DNA of 64,000 bases from contig JARWKL010000004.1 in NCBI GenBank assembly GCA_029961685.1, positions 18,102,348 to 18,166,347 on the forward strand. The letters run 5' to 3'. The notes beneath the pieces were generated by a model that was not told the DNA's origin, ran no database searches, and saw only the letters and a list, made by a program, of their open reading frames with translations. Source of the DNA: Aristolochia californica (lineage: Eukaryota > Streptophyta > Magnoliopsida > Piperales > Aristolochiaceae). This document shows positions 34,601-49,196 of this stretch, one piece after another. Position numbers and translations under genes: made by a program. Every line of letters starts with the position of its first letter. Position 1 is the first letter of the stretch.

Positions 34601-37600
34601 TCCTAACATGTTTTAAATATGGATATACATGCTTGAAACATGTTAAAGATGCAAATAAACTATGGATCCAAACCTTTTAAAGCGAACATCAAATTCTCAT
34701 TAAATTGTCAACTGAACGTGCGGTAGGATATTTACCCGAGTCAAACAAGACATTATTTTACCCATTTTCAAAAATATGACCTAACAATAACAGATGATTT
34801 TTAATGCGATTTATCGGTCAATCATGTGTAACAGGCAATGTTTTAGTAAGAAATGACTTATCGATTGGGAGTCAACACTCAGTTAACAATGCCCCACCTC
34901 TCCGTTTTCCCGATCATTACAAAACCTAAGATATAAAAACTAAATGAGTTTTCTATCCCTAAAAGTTACAAAGACTTTTTGGAATTATCTCTATCTACAT
35001 TTGTGCATTTCCATTCCATTTTAGATGTACACTTTTTTATTAAATCAAAACTTTGAGTTTTCACTTACTAATTTTCTCATAAACAAGAAGTTGAAGGTAA
35101 ATAGATCACAACAAAATGAAAATTTTAGAGTATGTATGGAAAAAATTAAAAACAATAACAAAAGTTTTGTTGACTAAGTTTTGCAAATTCCACTAGTTCA
35201 ACCCTAGTAGCTTGGAATTATGTAAGAAACAGATTTCTAACTGATCCTAACATGTTTTAAATATGGATATTCATGCTTGAAACATGTTAAAGATGCAAAT
35301 GCGCTATGGATCCAAAACTTTTAAAGCGAACATCAAATTCTCATTAAATTTTCAAGTGAACGTGCGGTGGGATATTTACCCGAGTGAAACAAGCCATTAT
35401 TTTGCCCTTTTACAAAAAGCTGACCAAACAATTACTGATCAATTTTAAAGTGATTTAATGGTCAATCGTACGTAACGGGATATGTTTTTGTAAGGAATGA
35501 CTTATGGATTGGGAGTTAAAAATTTCCCGCCTCCCCCTTTCCTGATCATTACAAAACCTAATATATAAAAACTAAAAGAGTTTGCAGTCCCTAAAAGTAA
35601 CAAAGACATTTTGAAATTATCTCTCTCTACATTTTTGCAATTCCATTCCATTTTAGATTTACCCTTGATTCTCGAATCAAAACTTTTAAGTTTTCCTTTT
35701 CCGATTCTCTCTTAAACAAGAAAATAACGGCAAATAAGTCACAACAAAAATAAAATTTTAGAGTTTAAGAATGTAAAAAATTAAAAAAAACAATGAATGT
35801 AAGTAAAGAAAATATATTCACACACCACAAATGAACACAAAATTTTTGTTGTCCAAGTTTGGGAAATTCCACTAGTTCAACACTAATGCCTTGGAATTTG
35901 ATAAGAAAGAGATTTCTAACTGATCCTACCATGTTTTAAATATGGATATGAATGTTTGAAACATGTTAAAGATGAAAATGCCCCATGGATCTAAACATTT
36001 TAAAGCGAACAACAAATGCTCATTAAATTCTCCAGTGAACGTGCGGTGGAATATTTACCAGAGTCAAACAAGATATTATTTTGCCCATTTAAAAAAAATT
36101 GATCTAACAATCATGGATGATTTATAAAGTGATTTATTGGCCAATCATGCATAATGGGCTATGTTTAGTAAGAAATAACTTATGGATTGGGAGTCAACAC
36201 TCAGTTAAAAATCCCCCGCCTCCCTCTTTTCCCGATCATTGTAAAACCAAATATTTAAAAACTAAAAGATTTTGCAATCCCTAAAAGTTACAAAGACTTT
36301 TTGGAATTATCTCTCTCTACATTTATGCATTTCCATTCCATTTTAGATCTTCACTTTTTTCTTAAATCAAAAGTTTGAGTTTTCACTTTCCGATTCTCTA
36401 GTAAACAAGAAGATAAAGGCAAATAGATCGCAACAAAATGAAAATTTAAGAGTTTATGTATGGAAAAAATGAAAAACAATAAAAAATTTATGTAAAGAAA
36501 ATTTATTCCCACACCACAAACGAACTCAAAATTTTTGTTGTCCAAGTTTGGGAAATTCCACAAGTTCAACCCTAATGGCTTGGAATTTGATAAGAAAGAA
36601 ATTTCTAATTTATCCTAACATGTTTTAAATATGGATATGCATGCTTGAAACATTGTAAAGATTCAAATGACCTATGGATCCAAACCTTTTAAAGCTAACA
36701 ACAAATGCTCATTAAATTCTCAAGTGAACGTGCGGTGGGATATATACCCGAGTCAAACAAGCTAATATTTTGCCCATTGACTAAAAGTTGACCAAACAAT
36801 CACAGTAGATTTGTAAATTGATTTATCAGTCAATCATGTGTAACAAGATATGTTTTTGTAAGAAATGACTTATGGATTGGGAGTCAACAGTTAGTTAAAA
36901 ATCCCCTTCCTCCCCCTTTTACCAATCATTGCAAAACCTAATATATAAAAACAAAAAGAGGTTGCAGTCCCTAAAAGGTAAAGAGAGTTTTAGGAATTAT
37001 CTCTCTCTACATTTGTCTATATCCAATCTATTTAGGATCTATACTTTTTTCTTAAATCAAAACTTTGAGTTTTTACTTTCCGATTCTCTTGCAAACAAGA
37101 AGTTAAAGGCAAATAGTTCACAACAAAATAAAAATTTTAGAGTTGATGTATGGAAAAAATTAAAAACAATATCAAATGTCAGTAAAGAAAATTTATTCAC
37201 ACACCTCAAATGAACACAAAAGTTTTGTTGTCCACGTTTGTGATATTCCACTAGTTCAACCCTATTGACTTGGAATTTGATATCAAAGTGATTTCTAACT
37301 GATCCTAACATGTTTTAAATATGGATATGCATGCTTGAAACATGTTAAAGATGCAAATTCCCTATGGATCCAAACCATTTAAAGCGAACATCAAATTCTC
37401 ACCAAATTTTCAAGTGAACATGCGGTGGGATATTTACTCAAGTCAAAAAAGCCATTATTTTAGCCATTTACTAAAAGCTGACATGACAATCACAGATGAT
37501 TTGTAAAGCAATTTATCGGTCAATCATACGTAATGGGCTATGTTTTAGTAAGAAATGAATTATGGATTGGGAGTCAACACTCAGTTTAAAATCCCCCGCC

Positions 37601-40600
37601 TCCCCCATTTCCCGATCATTGGAAAACCTAAGAAAAAAAACTAAAAGAGTTTGCAGTCCCCAAAAGCTACAAATACTTTTTGGAATTATCTCTCTCTACA
37701 TTTGTGCATTTCCATTCCATTATAGATGTACATTTCTTAAATCAAAACTTTTAGTTTTCACCTTCCGATTTTCTCGTAAACAGAAGATAAAGGTAAATAG
37801 ATCACAACAAAATTAAAATTTTAGAGTTTATGTATGGAAAAAATTAAAAACAATAACAAAAGTAAGTAAAGAAAATTTAATCACACTTCAGAAACGAACA
37901 AAAAAGTTTTGTTGTCTAAGTTTGTGAAATTCCACTAGTTCAACTCTAATGGCTTGGAATTATATAAGAAAGTGGTTTTTAACTAATCCTAACAGGTTTT
38001 AAATCTGGATATGCATGCTTGAAACATGTTAAGTTGCAAATGCCCTATGGATCCATACCTTTTAAAGCGAACATCAAATTCTCATTAAATTCTCAAGTGA
38101 ACGTGCGGTGGGATATTTACCAGAGTGAAACAAGCCATTACTTTTCCTTCTTACAAAAAACAGACCTAACAATCATAGATGATTTTTAAAGTGATTTATC
38201 GATTAATCATGTGTAACGGGCTATGTTTTTGTAAGAAATGAGTTGTGGATTGGGAGTTAACACTCAGTTAAAAATCCCCGGCCTCCCCATTTCCCGTTCA
38301 TTGCAAAACCTAATATATAAAACATAAAAGAGTTAAGAGTCCCTAAAAGTTACAAAGATTTTTTGGAATTATCTCTCTCTACGTTTGTGCCTCTTCATTC
38401 CCTTTTAGATGTACATTTTTTTCTTAAATCAAAACACTGAGTTTTCACTTTCCGATTCTCTGGTAAACAAGAAGATAAAGGCAAATAGATCACAACAAAA
38501 TGAAAATTTTAGATTTTATAAATGGCAAAAATTAAAAAAAATAACAAATGCAAGTAAAGAAAATTTAATCACCCACCACAAATGAACACAAAGGTTTTGG
38601 TGTCATAGTTTGGCTAGGAATTTTATTAGAAAAAGATTTCAAACTGATCCTAACATGTTTTAAATATGTATATGCATGTTTCAAACATGTTAAAGATGAA
38701 AATACCCTATGGATCCAAACATTTTGAAAATGAACAAAAAATGCCAAATAAATTCTCATGTAAACGTGCAGTGGGATATTTACCCGAGTCAAACAAGCCA
38801 TTATTTTGCCCATTTACAAAAAGCTGACCTAACAATCACAAATGATTTGTCAAGTGATTTATTGGTCAATAATGCACAACGGACTATGTTTTTGTAGGAA
38901 ATGACTTATGGATTGGGAATTACCACTCAGTGAAAATTCACCTGCTTCCCCCTTGTGCCAATCATTGCAAAACATAATCTATAAAAACTAAAAGAGTTTG
39001 CAGTCCCTAAAATCCACATAGAGTTTTTGGAATTATCTCTCTCTACATTTGTTCATTTCCATTCCATTTTATATGTAAAATTTTTTCTTCAATCGAAACT
39101 TTGAGTTTTCACCTGTCGATTCTCACGTAAACAAGAAGATAAAGTCAAATAGATCACAACAAAAAGAAATCTTTAGAGGTTATGAATGGAAAAAATTAAA
39201 AACAATAACAAATGTAAGTTTGGGATATTCCACTAGTTCAACCCTAAAGGTTTTTGAATTTGAAAAGAAAGAGATTTCTAACTCATTCTAACATGTTTTA
39301 AATATGGATATGCATGCTTGAAATAGGTTAAGGATGAAAATGCCCTGTGGATCCAAACCTTTTAAAAGAAACAACAAATGCTCATTAAATTCTCAAAGAG
39401 TTTGGGGATATTTACTTGAGTCAATCAATCCATTATTTTACCCTTTTACAAAAAGCTGACCTAACAATTACAAATGACTTGTAAAGTGATTTATTGGTCA
39501 ATCTTGTATAACGGGCTATGTTTTTGAAAGAAATGACTTATGGATTGGGAGTCAACACTCAGTTAAAAATCCGACGCCTCCCCCTTTTCCAGATCATTGC
39601 AAATCCTAATATATAAAAACTAAAAGAGTTTGTAGTCCCAAAAAGTTACAGAGAGTTTTTTAAATTATATTTCTCTACATTTGTGCATTTTCATTCCATT
39701 TTAGATGTACACTTTTTTCTTAAAACAAAACTTTGTGTTTCCAATTTTCGATTCTCTCGTAAACAAGAAGAAAAATGAAAATAGATCAAAACAAAAAACA
39801 ATTTTAGAGTTTATGAATGGAAAAAATTAAAACCAATAACAAATGCATGTAAAAAAAATTTATTCACACACCAAAAATGAACACAAAAGTTTTGTTGTCC
39901 ACGTTTGGGAAATTCCACTAGTTCAATCCTAATGGCTTGGAATTTTTTAATAAAGAGATTTCTAATTGATCCTAACATGTTTTAAATGTAGATATGCATG
40001 TTTGAAACATGTTAAAGATGCAAATGCCCTATGGATCCAAACATTTTAAAGCAAACAACAAATGCTCATTAAATTCTCAAGTGAACATGCGGTGGAATAT
40101 TTACCCGTGTCAAACAACTCATTATTTTGCCCATTTATATAAAGTTGACCTAACAATCACAGATGATTTCTAAAGTGATTTATCGGTCAATCATTCATAA
40201 CGGGCTATATTTTAGTAAGAAGTGACTTATGGATTGGGTGTCAACACTTAGATAAAAATCCCCCGCCTCCTCCTTTTCCCGATCATTCCAAATTCGAACA
40301 TATAAAAACTAAAAGAGTTTGCAGTCCCTAAAAGTTACAAAGAATTTTTGGAATTATCTCTCTACATTTGTGCATTTCCATACCATTTTAGAAGTACATT
40401 TTTTTCTTAAATCAAAACTTTGAGTTTTCACTTTCCGATTCTCTCGTAAATAAGAAGATAAAGGCAATTAGATCACAACAATATGGAAATTTTAGAGTTT
40501 ATATATGGAAAAAATTAAAAACAATAACAAATTTAAGAAAATAAAATTTATTCACACACCACAAACAAACAAAAAAGGTTTGTTGTCCAAGTTTGGGAAA

Positions 40601-43600
40601 TTCCACTAGTTCAACCCCAATGGCTTGGAATTTTATAAGAAAGAGATTTCTAACTGATCCTAACATGTTTTAAATATGGATATGCATGCATGAAACATGT
40701 TAAAGATGCAAAAGCCCTAAGGATCCAAACCTTTTAAAGTGAAAAACAAACTCTCATTCAATTCTCAAATAAACGTGCAGTGGGATATTTACCTAAGTGA
40801 AACAAGCCATTAGTTTCCTTTCTTACAAAAAGTTGGCAAAACAATCACAGATGATTTGTAAAGTGATTTATCGGTCAATAATGTCTAACGGGATAATTTT
40901 ATTTAAGAAATGACTGATGGATTGGGAGTCAACACTTAGTTAAAAATCTTTCGCCTCCCCCTTTTGCCATTCATTGCAAAACCTAATATATAAAACAAAA
41001 AAGAGTTTGCAATCCTTAAAAGTTAAAGAGAGTTTTTTGAATTATCTCTTTCTAGATTTGTGCATTTGCATTCCCTTTTAGATGTACACTTTTTCTTAAA
41101 TGAAAACTTTGCGTTTTCACTTTCTGATTCTCTCGTAAACAAGAAGATAAAGACAAATAGATCACAACAAAATGAAATTTTAGAGTTTATGTGTGGAAAA
41201 AATTAAAAACAATAAAACTTTAAAGTAAAGAAAATTTATTCACACACCACAATTGAACACAAAATTTTTATTGTCCAAGTTTGTGAAATTCCACTAGTTC
41301 AACCCCTTTGGCTTTGAATTTTATAAGAAAGAAATTTTTAACTAATCCTAACATGTTTTAAAAATTGATATGCATGCTTGAAACATTGTAAATATGCAAA
41401 TGCCCTATGGATCCAAACCTTTTAAAGCGAACAAAAAATTCTCATTAAATTCTCTAGTGAACGTGCGGTGGGATATTTACCTGAGTCAAACAAGCCATTA
41501 TTTTGTCCATTTACAAAAAGCCAACTTAACAATCACAGATGATTTGTAAAGCGATTTCTCGGTCAATCATGTGCAACGGGCTATGTTTTTTTAAGGAATG
41601 ACTTATGGATTGGGAGTCAACACTCAGTTAAAAATACCCGCCTCCCCTTTTCCCGATCTTTGCAAAACCTAATGTATAAAAACTAAAGGAGTTTGCAGTC
41701 CCTAAAAGTTACAAAGAGTTTTTGGAATTATCTCTCTCTACATTGGTGCATTTCCATTCCATTTTAGATCGAAAACTTTGAGTTTTCACTTTTCGATTCT
41801 GTCGTAAACAAGAAGATAAAGGCGAATAGATCACACAAAAAAAGAAAATTTTAAGAGTTTATGAAAGGAAAAAATTAACACCAATAGCAAAAGTTTTGTT
41901 GTCCAAGTTTGGAAAATTCTACGTGTTCAACCCTAATGGCTTGGAATTATATAAGAACTAGATTTCTAACTAATCCTAACATGTTTTAAATATTGATATC
42001 ATGAAACATGTTAAAGATGCAAATGCCCTATGGATCCAAACATTTTAAAGCGAACATCAAATTCTCATTAAATTCTCAAGTGAACTTGCGGTGGGAAACT
42101 TACCCGAGTGAAACATGCCATTATTTTTCCTTCTTACATAAAACTGACATAACAATCATAGATGATTTTTAAAGTGATATATTGGTAAATCATGTGTAAC
42201 GGGCGACTTATGGATTGGGAGTCAACACTCAAATAAAGGTCCCTCGCCTCCCCCTTTTCCCGTTCATTGCAAAACAGAATATATAAAACATAAAAGAGTT
42301 TGCAGTCCCTAAAAGTTACAGAGAGTTTTTAGAATTATCTCACTCTACATTTGTGCATTTCCATTCTCTTTTAGATGTACACTTTTTTCTTAAATCAAAA
42401 CTTTGAGTTTTCACTTTCCGATTCTCTTGTAAACAAGAAGATAAAGGCCAATAGATCACAACAAAATGCAAATTTTAGAGTTTATGTATGGACAAAATTA
42501 AAAACAATAACAAAATGTAAGTAAAGAAAATTTAAATCACACACCACAAACGAACACAAAATCTTTGTTGTCCAAGTTTCGTAAATTCCACTAGTTCAAC
42601 CCTAATGGCTTGGAATATGATAAGAAAGAGATTTCTAACTGATCCTAACATGTTTTAAATATAGATATGAATGCCTGAAACATGTTAAAGAGGCAAATGC
42701 CGTATGGATCCAAACCTTTTAAAGAGAACAACAAATGCTCATTAAATTCTCAAGTGAACGTGCGATGGGATATGTAACCCAGTCAAACAAGCCATTATTT
42801 TGCCCTTTTGAAAAAGCTGACCAAAAAATCACAAATGATTTGTAAATAGATTTATCAGTCAATTAAGCATAACGGGCTATGTTTTTGGTAGAAATTACTT
42901 ATGGATTGGGAGTCAACACTGAGTTAAAAATCCCCAGCCTGCCCCTTTTCCCGATCATTGCAAAAACTAAAATATAAAAACTAAAGGGGTTAGCTGTCCC
43001 TAAAATTTATAGTGAGTTTTCTGAATTATCTCTCTCTACATTTGTGCATTTCCATTCCATTCTAGATCTACACTTTTTTCTTAAATCAAAACATTGAGTT
43101 TTCACTTTCGATTCTCTCGTAAACAAGAAGATAAAGGCAAATAGATCACAACAAAATGAAAATTTTAGAGTTTATGTATGGAAGAAATTAAAACAATAAA
43201 AAATGTATGTAAAGAAAATTTATTCACACACCTCAAACGAACACAAAAGTTTTGTTGTCCAAGTTAGGGAAATTCCTTTAGTTACCCCATAGTGGCTTGG
43301 AATTTGATAAGAAAGAGATTTCTAACTGGTCCTAACATGATTGAAATATGGATATACATCCTAGAAACATGTTAAATATGCAAATGCACTATGGACCAAA
43401 ACCTTTTAAAACGAACAACAAATGCTCATTAAATTTTCAAGTGAACGTTCAGTGGGATATTTAGCCGAGTCAATCAAGCCATTATTTTGCGCATTTACAA
43501 AATGCTCTCCAAAAAATCATATATGATTTTTAAAGTGATTTGTCGGTCAATCATGTATAACGATCTATGTTTTTGTAACAAATGACTTATGGATTGGGAG

Positions 43601-46600
43601 ACAACACTCAGTCAAAAATCCCCCGCCTCCCCCTTTTCCAGATCATTACAAAACCTAAGTTATAAAAATTAAAAGATTTTGCAATCCCAAAAATTTCCAA
43701 AGCCTTTTTGGAATTATTTTTCTCTACATTTGTTCATTTCCATTCTATTTCAGATGTAAATTTTTTTCTTAAATCAAAATTTTGAGTTTTCATTTTTCGA
43801 TTCTCTCGTAAACAAAAAGATAAAGGTAAATAGATCACAACAAAATAAAAATTTTAGAGTTTTATGCATGGAAAAAATAAAAAACAATAACAAAATTTTT
43901 GTTGTCCAATTTTTGGAAATTCCACTAGTTCAACCCTAATGGCATGGAATTATATAAGAAATAGATTTTTAACAGATCCTAACATGTTTTAAATATGGAT
44001 ATTTATGCTTGAAACATGTTAAAGATGGCAATTCCGTAAGGATCCAAACCTTTTAAATCGAACATCAAATTGTCATTAAATTCTCAAGTGAAGCAAACTT
44101 GATATTTACCCGAGTGAAGCAAGCCATTATTTTCCCTTCTTAAAAAAAGATGACCTAACAATCATAGATGATTTGTAAAGTGATTTAATGGTCAGTCATG
44201 TGTAATGGGCTATGCTTTTGTATGAAATGACTTATGGATTGGGAGTCAACACAGTTAAAAATCCCCCGCCGCCCCCTTTTCCCGTTCAATGCAAAACCTA
44301 ATATATAAAACATAGAAGAGTTTGCAGTCCCTAAAAGTTACAGAGAGTTTTTAGAATGATCTCTCTCTACATTTGTTCATTTCCATTCTCTTTAATATGC
44401 ACACTTTTTTCTTAAATCAAAACTCTGAGTTTTTCAGTTTCCAATTCTCTTGTAAACGAGAAGATAATGGCAAATAGATCACAACAAAATGCAAATTTTA
44501 GAGTTTATGTATGAAAAAAAATTAAAAACAATAACAAATGTAAGAAAAGAAAATTTAATCACACACCACAAACGAACAAAAAAGTTTTGTTGTCATAGTT
44601 TGGGAAATTCCACTAGTTCAACCCTAATGGCTGGGAATATGATAAGAAAGAGATTTCTAATTGATCCTAACATGATTTAAAAATGGATATCCATGTTTCA
44701 AACATGTTAAATTTGCAAATGCCTTAGGGATCCAAACCTTTTAAAGCGAACAACAAATGCTAATTAAATTCTCATGTGAACGTGTGATGGGATATTTACC
44801 CAAATCAAACAAGCCATTATTTTGCCCACTTACCAAAAGCTTACCTAACAATCACAAATGATTTGTCAAGTGATTTATCAGTCAATCATGCTTAACGGGC
44901 TATGTTTTTGTAAGAAATGACTTATGGATTGGGTGTAAACCTTTAGTGAAAAATCCCCCGCCTCCTCCTTTTTCCGGATCAATTCAAAATCTAATATATA
45001 AAAACTAAAAGAGTTTGCAGTCCCTAAAATCCATGGAGAGTTTTTGGAATCATATCTCTCTGTATTTGTGTATTTCCATTCAATTCTAGACGTACACTTT
45101 TTTCTTCAATCGAAACTTTGAGTTGTCACTTTCTGATTCTCACGTACACAAGAAGATAAATTCAAATAGATCACAACAAATGAAAATTTTAGATTTTATG
45201 AATTGAAAAAATTAAAAACAATAACAAAAGTATGTAAACAAATTTTTTTCACACTCCACAAATGAACCCAAAAGTTTTGTCGTCCAAGTTTGGGAAATTC
45301 CACTAGTTCAACCCTAATGGCTTGGAATTTGATAAGAAAGAGATTTCTAACTGATCCTAATATGTTTTAAATATGGATATGCATGCTTGAAACATGTTAA
45401 AGATGGAAATTCCCTATGGATCCAAACCTTTTAAAGTGAACAACAAATGCTCATTAAATTCTCACGTGAACGTGCAGGGGGATATTTACCCGAGTCAAAT
45501 AAGCCATTATAAAAACTAAAGGAGTTTGCAGTCCCTAAAAGTTATAGTGAGTTTTCTTAATTTTCTCTTTCTATATTTGTTCTTTTCTATTTCATTCTAG
45601 ATCTACATTTTTTTCTTAAATCAAAACTTTGAGTTTTCACTTTCTGATTCTCTCGTAAACAAGAAGATCAAGGTAAATAGATCACAACAAAATGAACATT
45701 TTAGAGTTTATGTATGGAAGAAATTTAAAACAATAACAAATTTAAGTAAAGAAAATTTATTCACACACCTCAAACGAGCACAAAAGGTTTGTTACCGAGG
45801 TTGGAAAATTCCATTAGTTACCTCATAATGGCAAGGAATTTCATAAGAAAGAGTTTTCTAACTGATCCTAACATGTTTTAAATATGGATAGGCATGTTTG
45901 AAACATGTAAAAGATGCAATGCCCTATGGATCAAAACCTTTTAAAGCGAACAACAAATGCTCATTAAACTCTCAAGTGAACGTGTTGTGGGATATATACT
46001 TGTGTCAAACAAGACATTCTTTTGCCCATTTAAAAAAAGTTGACCTAACAATCACTTATGATTTGTAAAGTGATTTATCGGTCAATCATGCATAACAGGC
46101 TAAGTTTTAGTATGAAATGATGTATGGATTGGGAGTCAACACTCAGTTAAAAATCCACCGCCTCTCCCTTTTCCAGATCTTTACAAAACCTAATATAAAA
46201 AAACTAAAAGAGTTTGCAGTCCCTAAAAGCTACAAAGACTTTTTGGAATTATCTCTCTCTACATTTGTGCATTTGCATTCCATTTTAGATGTACATTTTT
46301 TTCTTAAATCAAAACTGTGTTTTCATTTTCCAATTCTCTCGTAAACAAGAAGATAAAGGCAAATTGATCACTAAAAAAATAAAATTTTAGATTTTATGTA
46401 TGGAAAAAATTAAAAAAATTAAAAATATATGTAAATAAAATTTATTCACGTACCACAAACGAACACAAAATTTTTGTGGTCCAAGTTTTTGAAATTCCAC
46501 TAGTTCAACCCTAATGGTTAGGAATTTGATACGAAAGAAATTTCTAATTAATCCTAACATGTTTTAAATATAGATTTGCATGCACTGAACATGTAAAAGA

Positions 46601-48574
46601 TGTCAATGCCCTATGGATCCAAACCTTTTCATGAGAACAATAAATGGTTAGTAAATTCTCAAGTGAACGTTCGGAGGGTTATTTAACCGAGTCAAACATG
46701 CCATTATTTTGCCCATTTACATAAAGCTGACCTAACAATCACAGATGATTTTTAATTTGATTTATCGATCAATAATGCGTAAAGGACTATGTTTTTGTAA
46801 GAAATGAATTATGGATATGAAGTCAACCCACAATGAAACATCCCCCCCCCTTTCCAGATCATTGAAAAACCTAATATATAAAATCTAAAAGAGTTTGCAG
46901 TCCCTAAAATCCAAAGAGAGTTTTTGGAATTATCTCTCCCTTAATTTGTGCATTTCCATTCCATTTTAGATGTACATTTTTTTCTTAAATCGAAACTTTG
47001 AGTTTTCACGTTCCGATTCTCACGTAAACACAAAGAAAAATTCAAATAGATCACGACAAAATGAAAATTTTAGAGTTTATGAATGGAAAAAATAAAATGA
47101 TAATTTCAGAGTTTTGTATGGAAAAAATAAAAAACTACAAAAAATGTAAGTAAAGAAAATTTATTCACACACCACAAACGAACACATAAGTTTTGTTGTC
47201 CAAGTTTTGGAAATTCCACTAGTTTAATACTAATGGTTTGGAATATGATAAGAAAGAGATTTCTAACTGATCCTAACATGTTTTAAATATGGATATTCAT
47301 CCTTGAAACATGTTAAAGAGGCAAATGTTATATGGATCCAAACATTTTAAAGGGAACAACAAATGCTAATTAAATTCTCAAGTGAACGTGTAGTGGGATA
47401 TTTACCTGAGTCAAACAAGCCATTTTTTTACCCAATCACAAAAAGTTGAACAAACAATCACAGATGACTTATGGATTTGGAGTCAACACTCACTTAAAAA
47501 TCCCCTGCCTCCCCCTTTTCCTTTCCATTTTATATGTACATTTTTTTCTTAAATCAAAACTTTGAGTTTCCATTTTCCGATTCACTCGTAAACTAGAAGA
47601 TGAAGGTAAATAGACCACAACAAAATAAAAATTTTAGATTTTATGTACGGAAAAATTAAAAAAATAACAAAAGTTTAGTTGTCCAAGTTTGGGAAATTCC
47701 ACTAGTTCAACCCTAATGGCTTAGAATTATATAAGATATAGATTTCTAACTAATCCTAACATGTTTTAAATATGGATATTCTTGGTTGAAACATGTTAAT
47801 GATGCAAATGCCCTATGGATCCATACCTTTTAAAGCGAACATCAAATTCTCATTAAATTCTCAAGTGAACGTGCGGTGGAATATTTACCCGAGTGAAACA
47901 GGCCATTATTTTCCATTCTTACTAAAAGCTAACCTAACAATTATAGATGATTTTTAAAGTGATTTAATGGTCAATCATGTGTAACGAGCTATGTTTTTTT
48001 AAGAAATGACTTATGGATTGGGAGTCAACACTCAGTTAAAAATGCCCACCTGCCCTTTTTCCGTTCAATGCAAAACCAAATATATAAAACATAAAAGAGT
48101 TTGCAGTGCCTAAAAGTTACAGAGAGTTTTTAGAATTATCACTCTTTACATTTGTGCCTTTCCATTCTCTTTTAGATGTACACTTTTTTCTTAAATACAA
48201 ACTCTGAGTTTTCACTTTTCGATTCTCTCATAAACAAGAAGATAAAGGCAAATATATCACAACAAAATGCAAATTTTAGAGTTTATGTATAGAAAAAATA
48301 AAAAACAGTAACAAATGTAAGTAAAGAAAATTTAACACACACCACAAATAAACCCAAAAGTTTTGTTGTCCAAGTTTGGGAAATTCTATTAGTTCAACCC
48401 TTATGGCTTGGAATATGATAAGAAAGAGATTTCTAACTGATCCTTACATGTTTTAAATATGGATATGCATGCTTGAAACATGTTAAAGAGGCAAATACCC
48501 TATGGATCCAAACATTTTAAAAGCAAACAACAAATGCTCATTACATTCTCTAGTGAACGTGCGGTGGGATATTT

Positions 48575-48620
48575 ACCCGAGTCAAATAAGCCATTATACC
48601 CGAGTCAAATAAGCCATTAT
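48575..48620 (+). repeat. 23-bp tandem duplication inside a satellite unit
   Basis: Two exact copies (48575-48597, 48598-48620) of the segment around CCCGAGTCAAATAAGCC. Neighbouring units have one copy. Confidence 0.9.
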
Positions 48621-49156
48621 TTTGCCAATTTACAAAAAGTTGACCTAACAATCACAGATGATTTGTAAAGTGATTTATCGGTCAATCCTGCATAACGGGC
48701 TTTGTTTTTTTAAGAAATGATGTATGGATTGGGAGTCAACACTCAGTTAAAATTCCTCCGCCTCCCCCTTTTCCTGATCTTTACAAAACCTAATATTTTA
48801 AAACTAAAAGTGTTTGCAGTCTTAAAAATTACTGAGAGTTTTTGAAATTATCTCTCTCTACATTTGTGCATTTCCATTCCATTTTAGATGTTTATTTTTT
48901 TCTTAAATTAAAACTTTGAGTTTTCAGTTTCCGATTCTATCATAAACAAGAAGATAAAGGCAAGTTGATCACAAAAAATGATAATTTTGGAGTTTATGTA
49001 TGAAAAAAATTAAAAAAATAATAAATTTAAGAAAAGAAAATTTATTCACACACCACAAACTAACACAAAAATTTTGTTTGTCCAAGTTTTGGAAATTCCA
49101 CTAGTTCAACCCTAATGTCTTGGAATATGATAAGAAATAGATTTATAACTGATCCT

Positions 49157-49196
49157 AACATGTTTTAAATATGGATATGTATGCTCGAAACATGTT
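49157..49196. repeat. Representative conserved dyad of the satellite unit
   Basis: A perfect 9-bp inverted repeat, AACATGTTT (49157-49165) and AAACATGTT (49188-49196), with 22 bp between that normally include the palindrome ATGCAT. The same arrangement recurs at the equivalent place in most right-array units, and with small changes in the left array. Confidence 0.75.
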
